Shown: piece after piece, positions 51,842 through 63,658 of the stretch
How positions within the stretch are numbered: the stretch's first letter is position 1
How the letters are laid out: the number at the start of each line of letters is the position of its first letter
From: Pseudomonas xantholysinigenes
Lineage (GTDB): Bacteria > Pseudomonadota > Gammaproteobacteria > Pseudomonadales > Pseudomonadaceae
Assembly (NCBI RefSeq): GCF_014268885.2
Contig: NZ_CP077095.1
Span: forward strand, 1,555,501-1,619,500
Reading direction: 5' to 3'
DNA length: 64,000 nucleotides
Position numbers and translations under genes: made by a program
The notes under the pieces: model-generated
Told to the model about the DNA's origin: nothing
The model's input: the letters and a program-made list of their open reading frames with translations, nothing else
The model's database searches: none

Positions 51842-52008
51842 GATGAGATCCCGAGTGAGAATACGCGCCGCCCTCTATCGAAAGGTTTGAAAGGGCGGGA
51901 AGCGGGTGCCAGACTTGCTGCCTGGCACACGAAGCCAACTAATATACGTGCCACCCGCGCCAGGGAAAAGCCGGCGCGAGGTGAAATTCAGCCTGCCGAG
52001 GTCCCTCC

Positions 52009-52404
52009 ATGCAAAAGATCGACAAAACCCTGGACGAATGGCGCGCCATGCTCGATCCCGCCCAGTACCAGGTGTGCCGCCTCAAGGGCACCGAGCGGCC
52101 GTTCAGCGGCAAGTACAACAGCGAACGGCGTGATGGCATCTACCACTGCATCTGCTGCGACCTGGCGCTGTTCGATGCCAAGGCCAAGTTCGATTCCGGT
52201 TGCGGCTGGCCGAGTTTCTATGAGCCTATCGAGGCCGCCGCGATGATCGAGATCCGTGACACTTCCCACGGCATGATCCGCACCGAGGTCACCTGCGCCC
52301 AGTGCGACGCCCACCTCGGCCATGTGTTCCCCGACGGCCCGCCACCGACCGGGCTGCGCTACTGCATCAACTCGGTGTGCCTGGATCTCAAACCCCGCGA
52401 CTGA
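52009..52404 (+). CDS. msrB: Peptide-methionine (R)-S-oxide reductase MsrB
   Basis: 131 residues. Two zinc CxxC pairs ([23 protein letters not shown]), DSGCGWPSF, and the catalytic RYCINS near the C-terminus. Reduces the R-epimer of methionine sulfoxide in proteins. The gpx start lies 13 nt after its stop, so the two form an operon for repair and peroxide removal. Confidence 0.96.
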   Translation: MQKIDKTLDEWRAMLDPAQYQVCRLKGTERPFSGKYNSERRDGIYHCICCDLALFDAKAKFDSGCGWPSFYEPIEAAAMIEIRDTSHGMIRTEVTCAQCDAHLGHVFPDGPPPTGLRYCINSVCLDLKPRD

Positions 52405-52417
52405 CGGAGCGCCAACC

Positions 52418-52895
52418 ATGGCCGATGCACTGCTGGACATCCCCTGTGTCACCCTGGGCGGCGAGCACAAGAAGCTCGGCGATTTCCCCGGCAAGGCGCT
52501 GCTGGTGGTCAACACCGCCAGCCAGTGCGGCTTCACCCCGCAGTACAAAGGCCTGGAGCGCCTGTGGCAGGCCTATCGCGACCAGGGCCTGGTGGTACTG
52601 GGCTTTCCCTGCAACCAGTTCGGCAAGCAGGAACCGGGTGATGCCCGCGAGATCGCACAGTTCTGCGAGAGCAATTTCGGCGTGAGCTTCCCGCTGTTTC
52701 GCAAGGTCGAGGTCAACGGCCCCGGCGCCCACCCGCTGTTCGCCGAGCTCAAGCGGCGCGCCCCGGGGCTGCTGGGCACGCAGAAGATCAAGTGGAATTT
52801 CACCAAGTTCCTGTTTGACCCACGCAGCGGCACGGTCACCCGCTTTGCCCCGACCACCAAGCCCGAGGCGCTGAAGTCGGCGATCGAGCCACTGC

Positions 52896-52906
<11 letters not shown>
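52418..52906 (+). CDS. Glutathione/thioredoxin peroxidase
   Basis: 162 residues of the glutathione peroxidase fold; the peroxidatic Cys is C37 in NTASQCGFTPQY, and the FPCNQFGKQEPG loop and KWNFTKFLFD (catalytic Trp/Asn) are present. A Cys in place of selenocysteine and the second Cys in AQFCESNFG suggest thioredoxin-linked recycling. The ATG at 52418 follows GGAGCGCC. The last 11 bases overlap the end of the converging kinase gene. Confidence 0.93.
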
Positions 52907-55208
<2,302 letters not shown>

Positions 55209-55311
55209 GGGTCCCAAGCCGGTTACTTGCTCCGTGCGCTGCGCAAGCATAGCCGATCAGCCCTGGCTGCTGGCGGGTCTGTCGAACATTCAGCTTTTGC
55301 CCGTGCTGGCC

Positions 55312-55341
55312 CCTTCGCGGGTAAACCCGCTCCCACAGGGG
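55312..55341. repeat. Single REP unit
   Basis: CTTCGCGGGTAAACCCGCTCCC in the divergent gap between the kinase gene and the ATPase gene; no partner unit. Confidence 0.65.
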
Positions 55342-55406
55342 GAGATCAACCCTGTGAGAGCAGAAGGGGCCGCAACGGTACCGAATCTGATTTGCTAGGA
55401 GCCATC

Positions 55407-56294
55407 ATGGACGCTCGCTTCACCGCTTTTCTCGACCGCGCCGAATCCGTTCTCGCCCGTCTCGAACCCTTATTGCCCGCGCAACGCCCGAACATCGACT
55501 GGGGCCATACCCTGGCTGCTCGCTGGCAGCGCGATGGCCGCAGCGGCTACCTGATGCCGCTGGAAGTCAGCCTGGATATTCGCCTGTCCGACCTGATCGG
55601 CGTCGACCAGCAGCGTGACCAGCTGGGCCGCAACACTCACCAGTTCATCAGCGGCATGCCGGCCAACCACGCCCTGCTGTGGGGCTCACGCGGCACCGGC
55701 AAGTCGTCGCTGGTGCGCGCGCTGCTGGCCGAACATGCCGGCCAGGGCCTGCGCCTGATCGAAATCGAACGCGACCACCTGGCCGACCTGCCGCGCGTGG
55801 TCGAGCAGCTGCAAAAGCTCGAGCAGCGCTTCATCCTGTTCTGTGACGACCTGTCGTTCGAGGCCGGGGAGGGCGACTACCGGGTGCTCAAGAGTGTGCT
55901 CGATGGTTCGCTGGAACAGGCGCCGGACAACGTCCTGCTGTACGCCACCTCCAACCGCCGCCACCTGGTGCCGGAGAAACAGAGCGACAACGAAAACTGG
56001 AAGATGGTCGATGGCGAACTGCACCCCAACGAAGCGGTGGAGGACAAGATTGCCCTGTCCGACCGTTTCGGCCTGTGGCTGTCGTTCTATCCGTTCTCCC
56101 AGGAGCACTTCCTCAACGTGGTCGAGCATTGGATCGGCCAGTTGGCGCGCCCCGCCGGGCTGCGCTGGCAGCGTAACGAAGAACTCGACATCCTCGCCGT
56201 GCGCTGGGCCACCGGCCGCGGCAACCGTAATGGCCGCTGTGCCTATCAGTTCGCCCGCTACTGGGTCGGGCTGCAATTGCTGGAGCAGAAGTAA
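55407..56294 (+). CDS. DUF815-type AAA ATPase
   Basis: 295 residues. Walker A WGSRGTGKSSLVRAL (near residue 95); Walker B RFILFCDDLSFE; then YATSNRRHLVPEK and the C-terminal SDRFGLWLSFYPFSQEHFLNVV block. DUF815 proteins are single AAA modules of unknown function, widely conserved. The stop TAA is immediately followed by the ATG of msrC (TAAATG), so the two are an operon. Start at 55407 has CTAGGAG upstream. Confidence 0.9.
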   Translation: MDARFTAFLDRAESVLARLEPLLPAQRPNIDWGHTLAARWQRDGRSGYLMPLEVSLDIRLSDLIGVDQQRDQLGRNTHQFISGMPANHALLWGSRGTGKSSLVRALLAEHAGQGLRLIEIERDHLADLPRVVEQLQKLEQRFILFCDDLSFEAGEGDYRVLKSVLDGSLEQAPDNVLLYATSNRRHLVPEKQSDNENWKMVDGELHPNEAVEDKIALSDRFGLWLSFYPFSQEHFLNVVEHWIGQLARPAGLRWQRNEELDILAVRWATGRGNRNGRCAYQFARYWVGLQLLEQK

Positions 56295-56777
56295 ATGATC
56301 GACCTCAATGCCAGTGGCAAGGGCCTCGATGGCTACGACTTGCTGGCCGCGCAAGTGCAGGCGCTGTTTGCCGACGAGCGCGACTTCATCGCCAATGCCG
56401 CGCAGTTCTCGGCGTTCCTGTTCAACCAGGTCGAGGACCTGAACTGGGCGGGGTTCTACCTCAACCGTAACGAAGAACTGGTGCTCGGCCCGTTCCAGGG
56501 CCAGGTGGCGTGCGTGCGCATTCCGTTTGGCCGGGGCGTGTGCGGCGCCGCCGCGGCGACCCGTGAAACCCAGCGAGTCGAGGATGTGCATGCGTTTCCC
56601 GGGCATATTGCCTGTGACAGCGCCTCCAATAGCGAGCTGGTGATTCCGCTGGTGAAGGGCGGCCGGCTGATTGGCGTGCTTGACCTGGACAGCCCGAAGT
56701 TGGCGCGCTTCAGCGAGGCCGATCAGGCGGGGTTGGAGCGGTTGGTCGAGGTGTTTCTCGAGTTGACCGATTGCTGA
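56295..56777 (+). CDS. msrC: Free methionine-(R)-sulfoxide reductase (GAF domain)
   Basis: 160 residues, one GAF domain. The catalytic cysteines of the family are in GQVACVRIPFGRGVCGAAA and HIACDSASNSELVIPLV. fRMsr enzymes reduce free, not protein-bound, methionine sulfoxide. The gene starts right after the ATPase stop. It complements msrB at 52009 in methionine repair. Confidence 0.93.
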   Translation: MIDLNASGKGLDGYDLLAAQVQALFADERDFIANAAQFSAFLFNQVEDLNWAGFYLNRNEELVLGPFQGQVACVRIPFGRGVCGAAAATRETQRVEDVHAFPGHIACDSASNSELVIPLVKGGRLIGVLDLDSPKLARFSEADQAGLERLVEVFLELTDC

Positions 56778-56782
56778 AATGA

Positions 56783-56812
56783 AGAAGGGGCCTGCGAAGG
56801 CCCCTTTCTTTA
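56783..56812 (+). terminator. Intrinsic terminator of the ATPase-msrC operon
   Basis: AAGGGGCC and GGCCCCTT around TGCGAA, followed by TCTTT. Confidence 0.85.
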
Positions 56813-56853
56813 TAGGGCTTGTAAAGCGGCCCCAGAACCTGTCAGGTAACGGA

Positions 56854-57621
56854 TCAGTCGTAGATCACCTTCTTCTTCCAGGTCTCGTCCTCGTCGGTCT
56901 TCAGACCCTGGGTCAACGCGTTCTGGTCGTTCTCTGCCGGCTCCATCTGGTCCAGCACCTGGGCGTTGGCCCGGTTCAGCAGTTTCTCCAGATAGGTCAG
57001 CTGTTCTTCATACTGCTTGGGCTCAGGCTGCTTGCGCAGGTACTGCACGCCGCGCTCGAAGGCCAGGCGCGCCTGGCCTGGCTGGTTCTGTTGCAGCGCC
57101 TGCTGGCCCAGGTTATTGAAGAACTCGATGTGCAGCAGCACCAGGATATGGCGAATCTCCTTGACCCAGTACTTGCCTTCGTTGGTGGCCAGGAAGCCCT
57201 CCTGGGTGGCACGCACGATCTGGTTGTGCAGCAGTTCCAGCAGGAAGCGCACATCCTTGGCCTTGGCTTCGGTCTGGATCGGCGAGGGCGGGTTGTTCAC
57301 CGGGATGCGCTCGGCCTGGCTGATCAATCCCTCGAGCTCGGCAATGCGTGCCTTGAGGTCGCCACTGTGCTTGTCCAATGCCAGCTGGCGCTGGTTGAGG
57401 TTCAGTTCCAGGCGGGTCAGCAGCAGCTTGAGCGCCGGGGTCATGAACTGGCCGGGGAAGGTTTCGGTGATCTCGCCACAGCGGCGCAGGCGATCGGCCA
57501 GTTCGACTTTCAAGCGGGCGCGTTCGAGCTTGCTGTTCTCGACCACGTTGTTGAGGTAGCCGATCACGATCAGTAATGCGATGCCCGCCACGATAAGCAG
57601 GGTGATCAGAAGTGGTGTCAC
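56854..57621 (-). CDS. Membrane-anchored coiled-coil protein
   Basis: 255 residues from the proposed GTG at 57621, which has TGAGG eight bases upstream; a GTG at 57675 would add 18 residues with no site. One N-terminal transmembrane segment (MTPLLITLLIVAGIALLIVIGYL) and then a long helical cytoplasmic part with heptads (NVVENSKLERARLKVELADRLRRCGEITETF and later KSGDLKARIAELEGLISQAER). One Cys only. No family recognised; a structural or scaffold role is suggested by shape alone. Confidence 0.75.
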   Translation of the reverse strand: MTPLLITLLIVAGIALLIVIGYLNNVVENSKLERARLKVELADRLRRCGEITETFPGQFMTPALKLLLTRLELNLNQRQLALDKHSGDLKARIAELEGLISQAERIPVNNPPSPIQTEAKAKDVRFLLELLHNQIVRATQEGFLATNEGKYWVKEIRHILVLLHIEFFNNLGQQALQQNQPGQARLAFERGVQYLRKQPEPKQYEEQLTYLEKLLNRANAQVLDQMEPAENDQNALTQGLKTDEDETWKKKVIYD

Positions 57622-57877
57622 CGTTAACGCCTCATGAAGAAGTTTTGCATCTGGTAAAGAGTGTAGTGAGTTCACCCTGGGGCGAACAGTGCAGCCCGGC
57701 GGATCTGCTCGGCCTTGTTTCTATGTCGGCCACCCTGCGCAGATCTAGAGGTGGTGGCACATGGCTATGAGCTTGCCGAGGCCGTGTCAGAAAATCAACG
57801 CCAATCCCCGGATGCATCCTGCACTACCCCCTGTGGCAACGGGAAGTCATTGATTTAAATAAATTTCTACAAAGGGG

Positions 57878-57906
57878 TTGACGACCCTGCAAGGCATCCA
57901 TAGAAT
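57878..57906 (+). promoter_or_regulatory. Strong sigma-70 promoter of the tRNA array
   Basis: TTGACG (57878-57883), 17 bp, TAGAAT (57901-57906), and the GC-rich discriminator GCGCGCC: an almost ideal stable-RNA promoter subject to stringent control. The first tRNA starts 86 bp on. The gap 57622-57992 has no other feature. Confidence 0.88.
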
Positions 57907-57992
57907 GCGCGCCACTTGCAGCGTAAAGCTCACAGCGAAACGCGGCAGGGAGTGAAAGCAAGCAGCACCTTAATGGGTAATGCGAGCAGTGT

Positions 57993-58068
57993 GTCCCCTT
58001 CGTCTAGTGGCCTAGGACACCGCCCTTTCACGGCGGTAACAGGGGTTCGAGTCCCCTAGGGGACGCCA
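57993..58068 (+). tRNA. tRNA-Glu (TTC)
   Basis: 76 nt with encoded CCA. Acceptor GTCCCCT/AGGGGAC, anticodon loop CTTTCAC with UUC, T-arm AGGGGTTCGAGTCCCCT. Confidence 0.98.
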
Positions 58069-58072
58069 TATT

Positions 58073-58148
<76 letters not shown>

Positions 58149-58240
58149 GTTTCTCCGGCACTGCTTCGGCAGGGCAGGAAAAGAAAATCCAGGCTGAATC
58201 GTGAGGTTCATGTGCTGGTGCGCTGCAAAGCGTCGGCTTA

Positions 58241-58316
58241 GTCCCCTTCGTCTAGTGGCCTAGGACACCGCCCTTTCACGGCGGTAACAGGGGTTCGAGT
58301 CCCCTAGGGGACGCCA
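58241..58316 (+). tRNA. tRNA-Glu (TTC), second copy
   Basis: Identical to the tRNA at 57993-58068. Confidence 0.98.
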
Positions 58317-58321
58317 TATTT

Positions 58322-58397
<76 letters not shown>

Positions 58398-58478
58398 GTT
58401 TCAACGCATCGTTTTCGACGGTGCAGGTGGTGAAGGTCGTCAAGATGCTTCACACCACATGCGGTAACGCTTCACCCT

Positions 58479-58554
<76 letters not shown>

Positions 58555-58557
58555 AAT

Positions 58558-58594
58558 AAAAAACGCCACTTCGTTTGAAGTGGCGTTTTTTTTT
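58558..58594. terminator. Bidirectional terminator between tRNA array and RHS gene
   Basis: AAAACGCCACTTC and GAAGTGGCGTTTT around GTTT, with a T-run of nine on one strand and a run of A on the other. It follows the last tRNA by 4 nt and the RHS stop, on the reverse strand, by 36 nt. Confidence 0.92.
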
Positions 58595-58629
58595 GAGCAA
58601 CAGATCATTGTCCGTGAGCAAAAACTGGC

Positions 58630-61600
58630 TTATTCCCTGATATCTGTAGGCTTTGGTCTTTCAGCTTGACCAGTGCGTTGAATAGCCAGGCCTACGATGT
58701 TGTCAGAGAGTGCCAGCGCCATGGACACGTAACCAACTACCTCGGCCGCCTTGGCCAAGCCGGGATCCTGGGTGAAGTTGGCAGCTGTTTCCACCACGAA
58801 TGAAGTGGTCTGTACAATGGCCCCCGCTGCAGCCATGCCCGCTATCACGAGTTGCGGTGCCACTGAAGTTACTACAGCCGCGACTGCCGCTAGTGCCGCC
58901 GTTGCCCCTGCAACGGTCCCGGCGCTCACCGCTGCGCTGACGCCGGCAACAGTGCTTGTAGCCGCTGCTACTATTGCAGGTGCCGCCGCACCAAGCGTCA
59001 CGATGGCCGCAACAATGGACAGAGCCGTGAAAAGTATTCCTACACCGAGCGCTATCCATACTCCGTTCCTGCCTTGTTGTTGTTGGCGCATCCAAATTTG
59101 CTCGGGAGTAAGTTCCAATCCCCTCTCCCCTCGTTTGGCCAATCCTCGTTCATCGCGCTCTGCCAGGCCGCGGGAGGCCCTCCCGGTCGGGTCGCTGAAG
59201 GTAATGGGGTTGCCCTGGCAATAGGCGTAGCAATTGATACCGCCATTGCCGAATGGGCTTAGTGTATCCGGGCTCTGGAAGCGCATCAGTTCGGGATTAT
59301 AGGCGCGGTGGCCACGACCGAGCAGGTACCAGCCACTGTCGGGGTCAAGGTATTCGCCGTTGAAACCCAGCAGGCTGGCCAGGGCACCGAAGCGCTGGCC
59401 GTAGGCGCTGTAGCCTGGATTGCGGTCGGCAGGCTGAGGGCTGTCAGCAATCACGCTGCCGCTGGCGGTGCAACTGAACATCCGAGTCGCTGCGCCAGCA
59501 CCCGCTTGCTGCTGACCCAGTGGCAGGTCCCCGGCATGCAGCAGATGTGTCTGGGTTTCGCCACGAATGGCCATCCGCAGGCGGTTTTTTTCGAAGTACA
59601 GCAAGGTGTCGTCGGTGTTCTCGGCCTGTTTCGTGCGTATCAGGTGGCCGTGGGCATCATAGTGATAGGTAGCAGCTGCGCTTTTCGCTGTTTTGCTCAC
59701 TTGTACCAGGCGCTTTTCACTGTCGTAGTTCATCGACCGACCTTTTTCGTCGTTGAGCTGGCAGCCATTGGCGTCATAGTCGAACCGCCCGGGAGTGTCG
59801 GGCCTGGCGGGTGAGTAAATAACCCGGCTCAGTTGGCAGGGGTCCTCTCCTTCGTACTTGAAGGTGGCGGTATGCTCTGTCTGATCCTTGAGCGTGGTCG
59901 TGCGCGAAAGAATGTTGTCCAGTTCATCGTAAGTGAATGCCTGTGCAATGTATTCCTGGTCCTGCTCATTTCTCGGCAGGTCGCGCCCCGAGCACAGGTG
60001 CGTCAGGAGGCGGCCACGCTCATCGTAGGTGAAATCCTCTTTCAGAAGGCTGGTTTTGCCTTCCTCCAGATGGCGCAGCTCAAGTAGATTCCCCAGGGCC
60101 CATTTCTGGGTGATCGAGCGTTCCGGTTGAGCGCCGCGTTTGAAGGTGCGCTTCTTTTCTCGGCCTTGATCGTCATAGGAGAAGGTGGTGGTGAGCTTTT
60201 CCTGGGTTTGCAAGTCCACCAGCTCTACGCGCTCCACCTGCCCGAGTGTGTCATAGTGAAAATTCGATTCCAGGTTGCCTTGTGTGGTCTTTTTCGGACG
60301 GCCATGTTCATCATAGGTGAACGTGCTGTCGGGGCCATTTTCGGTTTTTTGCCAGCACAGGCGGCCGTGTAGCGATATGCCCTGGCGGGTCGTGTAGAGC
60401 GGCTTGTCCCGGTCGTCGCTCCAGCGTTCCAAGGTAACGCGGTTGTTCCAGTCGTACTCGTAGGTGCGGGTACCGTGTTGATTAATGGCCTTCTCCAGGC
60501 GTGCGCTGGTTTTGTTGAACGTGAACTCGGCATCGCCTTCGGGAGCCTTGGCCAGCTTCGGGGCGTCGGTCAGCTGGAGGTCATAGTCGAAGCTGATTGT
60601 GTCGCCTTTCGCCGAAATGTGCCTGTCGGGTCGAGTCATGCCTGCCGGATAGAAAAGCTGCTCTGTTCGGCGACCTGTCGTTTTGCTTTCAAGGCGATCG
60701 AGGCCATCGAAAGTCTGGCTGCCGAGTGGACGATGAGTGCCGGAATTTCCGATGTGTATCGCGACAGGAAGCTCTTTGCGGGTATGTTCGGCATAATCGC
60801 GGGTCACCTGCGTGCCGTCGGCCAACGTCGTTTGGGTCACGCGATCCCAAGCGTCGAAATCGAAACGTATGGAGTGGAAGCGTTCGTCGGTTTGCAACTT
60901 GCAGTTGCCCAGTCCATCGTATTCGTAGTTCTGCTCGGCATAAGGGTCCCCGTTCGCCAGCAGGCGCTGGGTTTTGACGGGTTTGTCGAAGCCATTCAAC
61001 CAGGATTCCTTTTTGCCGCTGATCGGGGCTACGCCATTTGCCATTACCCCTTGGCGCCAGGCTTTTTCAATATGTCCTTTGTGGGCCGTACTCCCGGTCG
61101 GCTCGATGAACCTGTGTTGCTGTACACCATCGGCGCCTGTCACGCAGCATTCCTCGCCCCAGCTGTTGTAGGCGAAGGTGCGTGTCAAGGGCAAGGCGAT
61201 TGGAGGTGGGGTGGGGGCGCTTTCTGTTGGCATCTGCGGGAGGTAGTCGATCAGCGTTTCGCTGACCTTCTGGCCGAAGGTGTTATAGACGATGGAAACG
61301 GTTTCCATCGGCGTATCCGGTTTGTTCTCGTCGATGTGGCTACGGCATTCGCGTACCGGCCTGCCCAGGCCATCCACATAGGTGGTGGTGATGACGCCGC
61401 GGACGTTGGTCATGATCTGCTTGGTTTCAGTGCTGTTTGCACCGCAGAGTGTGTAGTCGTAATGGCGTGTCGCTTTGAATTCATCTTCGTCCGGAGCGAC
61501 GATCTCGTCCGTTACCCGGCGCAACTCATCGTACTGGGTAAGAATGCGTACGCCGTTGTTGTCTTCGAACAACACTGGCTCGCCGGTAAGCAGTGAATGG

Positions 61601-63543
61601 GTCAATGTCATGGTCTTCTGCCGCGACTCCTCCGGGCTGCCGTCCTCCTTGTGGTCCCACCCGGTCACGGTCTGGAAGGTCGTCAGCAGAGGCTCGTCAT
61701 CGAGCAACTTGCGCTGCAGAAGCTTGATCCTGCGTTGCAGTGCCTTGACGTGCGCCGGGAGATCCACCGGTGCGCTGACACGCTTGCCCGGTGCTTCCTC
61801 GCAGTCATAGCAGTAGGCGGTGACGGTGGGCTTGCCGTTGAGGGTGACGGTTTCGGACTCTACCCTGCCATGGGTCTGGGACTGGGAGGGCGTATCGAAA
61901 TAGGCGTAATCGGTCGCCTGCACCCCATCGCCCGATTCGGTCTCACTCAGCGACAGCACCTCGCGCTTGATCCGGTGCCAGGATTTTGGCCCGTTACCGG
62001 GCAGCGCAGCGGCCTTCTCGTAGCTGTAGTGCTGGTACAGCGTCGGCGCATCCTTGTGCGCGGCGGTAGGGTCGGGAATCCGTGCGGTGCGTTTCAGGCG
62101 TGGCGTGAAGTAGTTGGGGTCGCGCGGATCGGCGCCCTCGCCGCCGGTCGCATACCACTCGTAGGCCTTGGTCAGGCCAAGCACCGGCTTGTCGATGCGT
62201 GGATCGCCATGCACCTGAGCCTCGCTCTCCAGGTTGCCGTCTGGCTTGTACAGGCGGATGTCCCCTTCGAGGTAAGACATGCCGCTGTTGCGCTTCCAGG
62301 TGCGCGTGGTGATCCCCGGCAACTGGCAATAGGCGTGGTCCTCATGGAAATAACCGCCGTTGCTGTAATAAGCCGTTTCAGTCATTTCGGTGGAGGTGAC
62401 TTGGGTCTTGGTATCGGTGTGGGTGGTCTCCTCGCGGGCCAGCAGGTGGAAACGGTTGTACTCGCGCTCGATCTTGTGCTCCTCGCCCTGCTTCGTGCGT
62501 GTCTCGGTCGAGCCGTAGGCGTAGGTGCCCACCGAACTGAACAAGTAGTCCAGGCCATAGTCCGGCTTGTTGTGGGTCAGGTTGGCACCCAGGAAGTTGT
62601 TGCCCGCCCTGTACCCATTGCCCTTGCTCAGCGCATAGGCATAGACAATGGTCAAGGTGTCGTGTTGCCCGCTGCTGGGCTTGATGACATGCTGCAAGAC
62701 CCGGGGCAGGTAACCGCCCCCGGCTTTCTCGGGCACGCGATGATGATTGCTGGCAACGCGGCTGTGGGTGATGACCTCATTGGCGCCGATGGGCGTATCC
62801 ACTTCCTTGATGACGTGTAATTTTTCGATCTCCTCATACTGGTAACGCCAGGACGCCGCCTCCGTGGTGGGCAGCACCACGCGGCTCACGCGCTTGAGGT
62901 TGTCCAGCTGCAGGTGGTAGCTGGCCTTGGCGTTGCCACTGTCGTTGGGGTTGAGGTGGATGTCGAGGCCATCGGTCTGGCGGTCGATCCGCAGCACGAC
63001 CTTGTCGTTGTGATCCTTGATCAGCGCCAGGCGGGGGTGAATCTTGTTGTCTTTGTCCCTGAACTGCAGGTATTCAAGCTTGAGCACGTGGCCTTTGTCG
63101 CCATAGACCTCTTGCGGCAGGGCCAGATCACTGCCGGGCTGCTTGACCAGGCGTTCTACCAGGCCCGAGCGGTGTACCAGGCGGTAGTTACCGCCACCCT
63201 CGTCGAAAAGCCGGAAGTCATCGATTTTCTGCTCGCGCATCAATAACCGGCTGCCCTCCGAGCCGGTGCGGCGGAAGCTGCCGCCGCTGTGCGCCGAGAT
63301 GACCTGGGTGGCGGTGTCGTACTGCGACAGCTGCAGGTTCCAGCCGAGCCCGTAACCGGAGTCGAACGGGTTGAGGGGGCTGAAGAACAGCGCCAGGGGC
63401 AGGTCGGGGCCTTGCAGGGCATTGACCTTGGCCTCGAGCAGGCTGATGGAAACCGTGTACTGGCCCGTGCGCGGGTCGACACCGCCTTGCAGATAGCCCA
63501 TGAAGTTGAAGGCGTTGGAATGCAAAGAAGTACTGGTGGACAT
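58630..63543 (-). CDS. RHS repeat protein with a hydrophobic C-terminal domain
   Basis: 1637 residues. Opens MSTSTSLHSNAFNFMGYLQGGVDPRTGQYTVSI, no signal peptide. A repeated YD/RHS shell makes up most of the chain (TRHYDYTLCGAN, FDYDANGCQL, YHYDAHGHLIRT). The RHS core ends GYSAYGQRFGALASLLGFNGEYLDP, GWYLLGRGHRAYNPELMRFQSPD, GNPITFSDPTGR (near 1455). The last 182 residues hold three 8-residue repeats (RGLAERDE, RGLAKRGE, RGLELTPE) and several Gly/Ala-rich hydrophobic segments. Such proteins carry variable C-terminal toxins or adhesins inside a cocoon. No immunity gene follows. Start at 63543 is preceded by AAGGAG. Confidence 0.9.
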   Translation of the reverse strand: MSTSTSLHSNAFNFMGYLQGGVDPRTGQYTVSISLLEAKVNALQGPDLPLALFFSPLNPFDSGYGLGWNLQLSQYDTATQVISAHSGGSFRRTGSEGSRLLMREQKIDDFRLFDEGGGNYRLVHRSGLVERLVKQPGSDLALPQEVYGDKGHVLKLEYLQFRDKDNKIHPRLALIKDHNDKVVLRIDRQTDGLDIHLNPNDSGNAKASYHLQLDNLKRVSRVVLPTTEAASWRYQYEEIEKLHVIKEVDTPIGANEVITHSRVASNHHRVPEKAGGGYLPRVLQHVIKPSSGQHDTLTIVYAYALSKGNGYRAGNNFLGANLTHNKPDYGLDYLFSSVGTYAYGSTETRTKQGEEHKIEREYNRFHLLAREETTHTDTKTQVTSTEMTETAYYSNGGYFHEDHAYCQLPGITTRTWKRNSGMSYLEGDIRLYKPDGNLESEAQVHGDPRIDKPVLGLTKAYEWYATGGEGADPRDPNYFTPRLKRTARIPDPTAAHKDAPTLYQHYSYEKAAALPGNGPKSWHRIKREVLSLSETESGDGVQATDYAYFDTPSQSQTHGRVESETVTLNGKPTVTAYCYDCEEAPGKRVSAPVDLPAHVKALQRRIKLLQRKLLDDEPLLTTFQTVTGWDHKEDGSPEESRQKTMTLTHSLLTGEPVLFEDNNGVRILTQYDELRRVTDEIVAPDEDEFKATRHYDYTLCGANSTETKQIMTNVRGVITTTYVDGLGRPVRECRSHIDENKPDTPMETVSIVYNTFGQKVSETLIDYLPQMPTESAPTPPPIALPLTRTFAYNSWGEECCVTGADGVQQHRFIEPTGSTAHKGHIEKAWRQGVMANGVAPISGKKESWLNGFDKPVKTQRLLANGDPYAEQNYEYDGLGNCKLQTDERFHSIRFDFDAWDRVTQTTLADGTQVTRDYAEHTRKELPVAIHIGNSGTHRPLGSQTFDGLDRLESKTTGRRTEQLFYPAGMTRPDRHISAKGDTISFDYDLQLTDAPKLAKAPEGDAEFTFNKTSARLEKAINQHGTRTYEYDWNNRVTLERWSDDRDKPLYTTRQGISLHGRLCWQKTENGPDSTFTYDEHGRPKKTTQGNLESNFHYDTLGQVERVELVDLQTQEKLTTTFSYDDQGREKKRTFKRGAQPERSITQKWALGNLLELRHLEEGKTSLLKEDFTYDERGRLLTHLCSGRDLPRNEQDQEYIAQAFTYDELDNILSRTTTLKDQTEHTATFKYEGEDPCQLSRVIYSPARPDTPGRFDYDANGCQLNDEKGRSMNYDSEKRLVQVSKTAKSAAATYHYDAHGHLIRTKQAENTDDTLLYFEKNRLRMAIRGETQTHLLHAGDLPLGQQQAGAGAATRMFSCTASGSVIADSPQPADRNPGYSAYGQRFGALASLLGFNGEYLDPDSGWYLLGRGHRAYNPELMRFQSPDTLSPFGNGGINCYAYCQGNPITFSDPTGRASRGLAERDERGLAKRGERGLELTPEQIWMRQQQQGRNGVWIALGVGILFTALSIVAAIVTLGAAAPAIVAAATSTVAGVSAAVSAGTVAGATAALAAVAAVVTSVAPQLVIAGMAAAGAIVQTTSFVVETAANFTQDPGLAKAAEVVGYVSMALALSDNIVGLAIQRTGQAERPKPTDIRE

Positions 63544-63658
63544 AGGTCGAGGCTCCTTGAAAGGCATAAGGAAATGAACATCAAATAAAAATGTACCTAA
63601 GCGCACAAACACGACGAGGGCAACACCACTACACCTGACACTTAAATCAGCACAAACT

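Noticed and set aside
58555..58629. Immunity gene after the RHS gene
   Set aside because: Only a terminator fits between the RHS stop and the tRNA; no reading frame is present.
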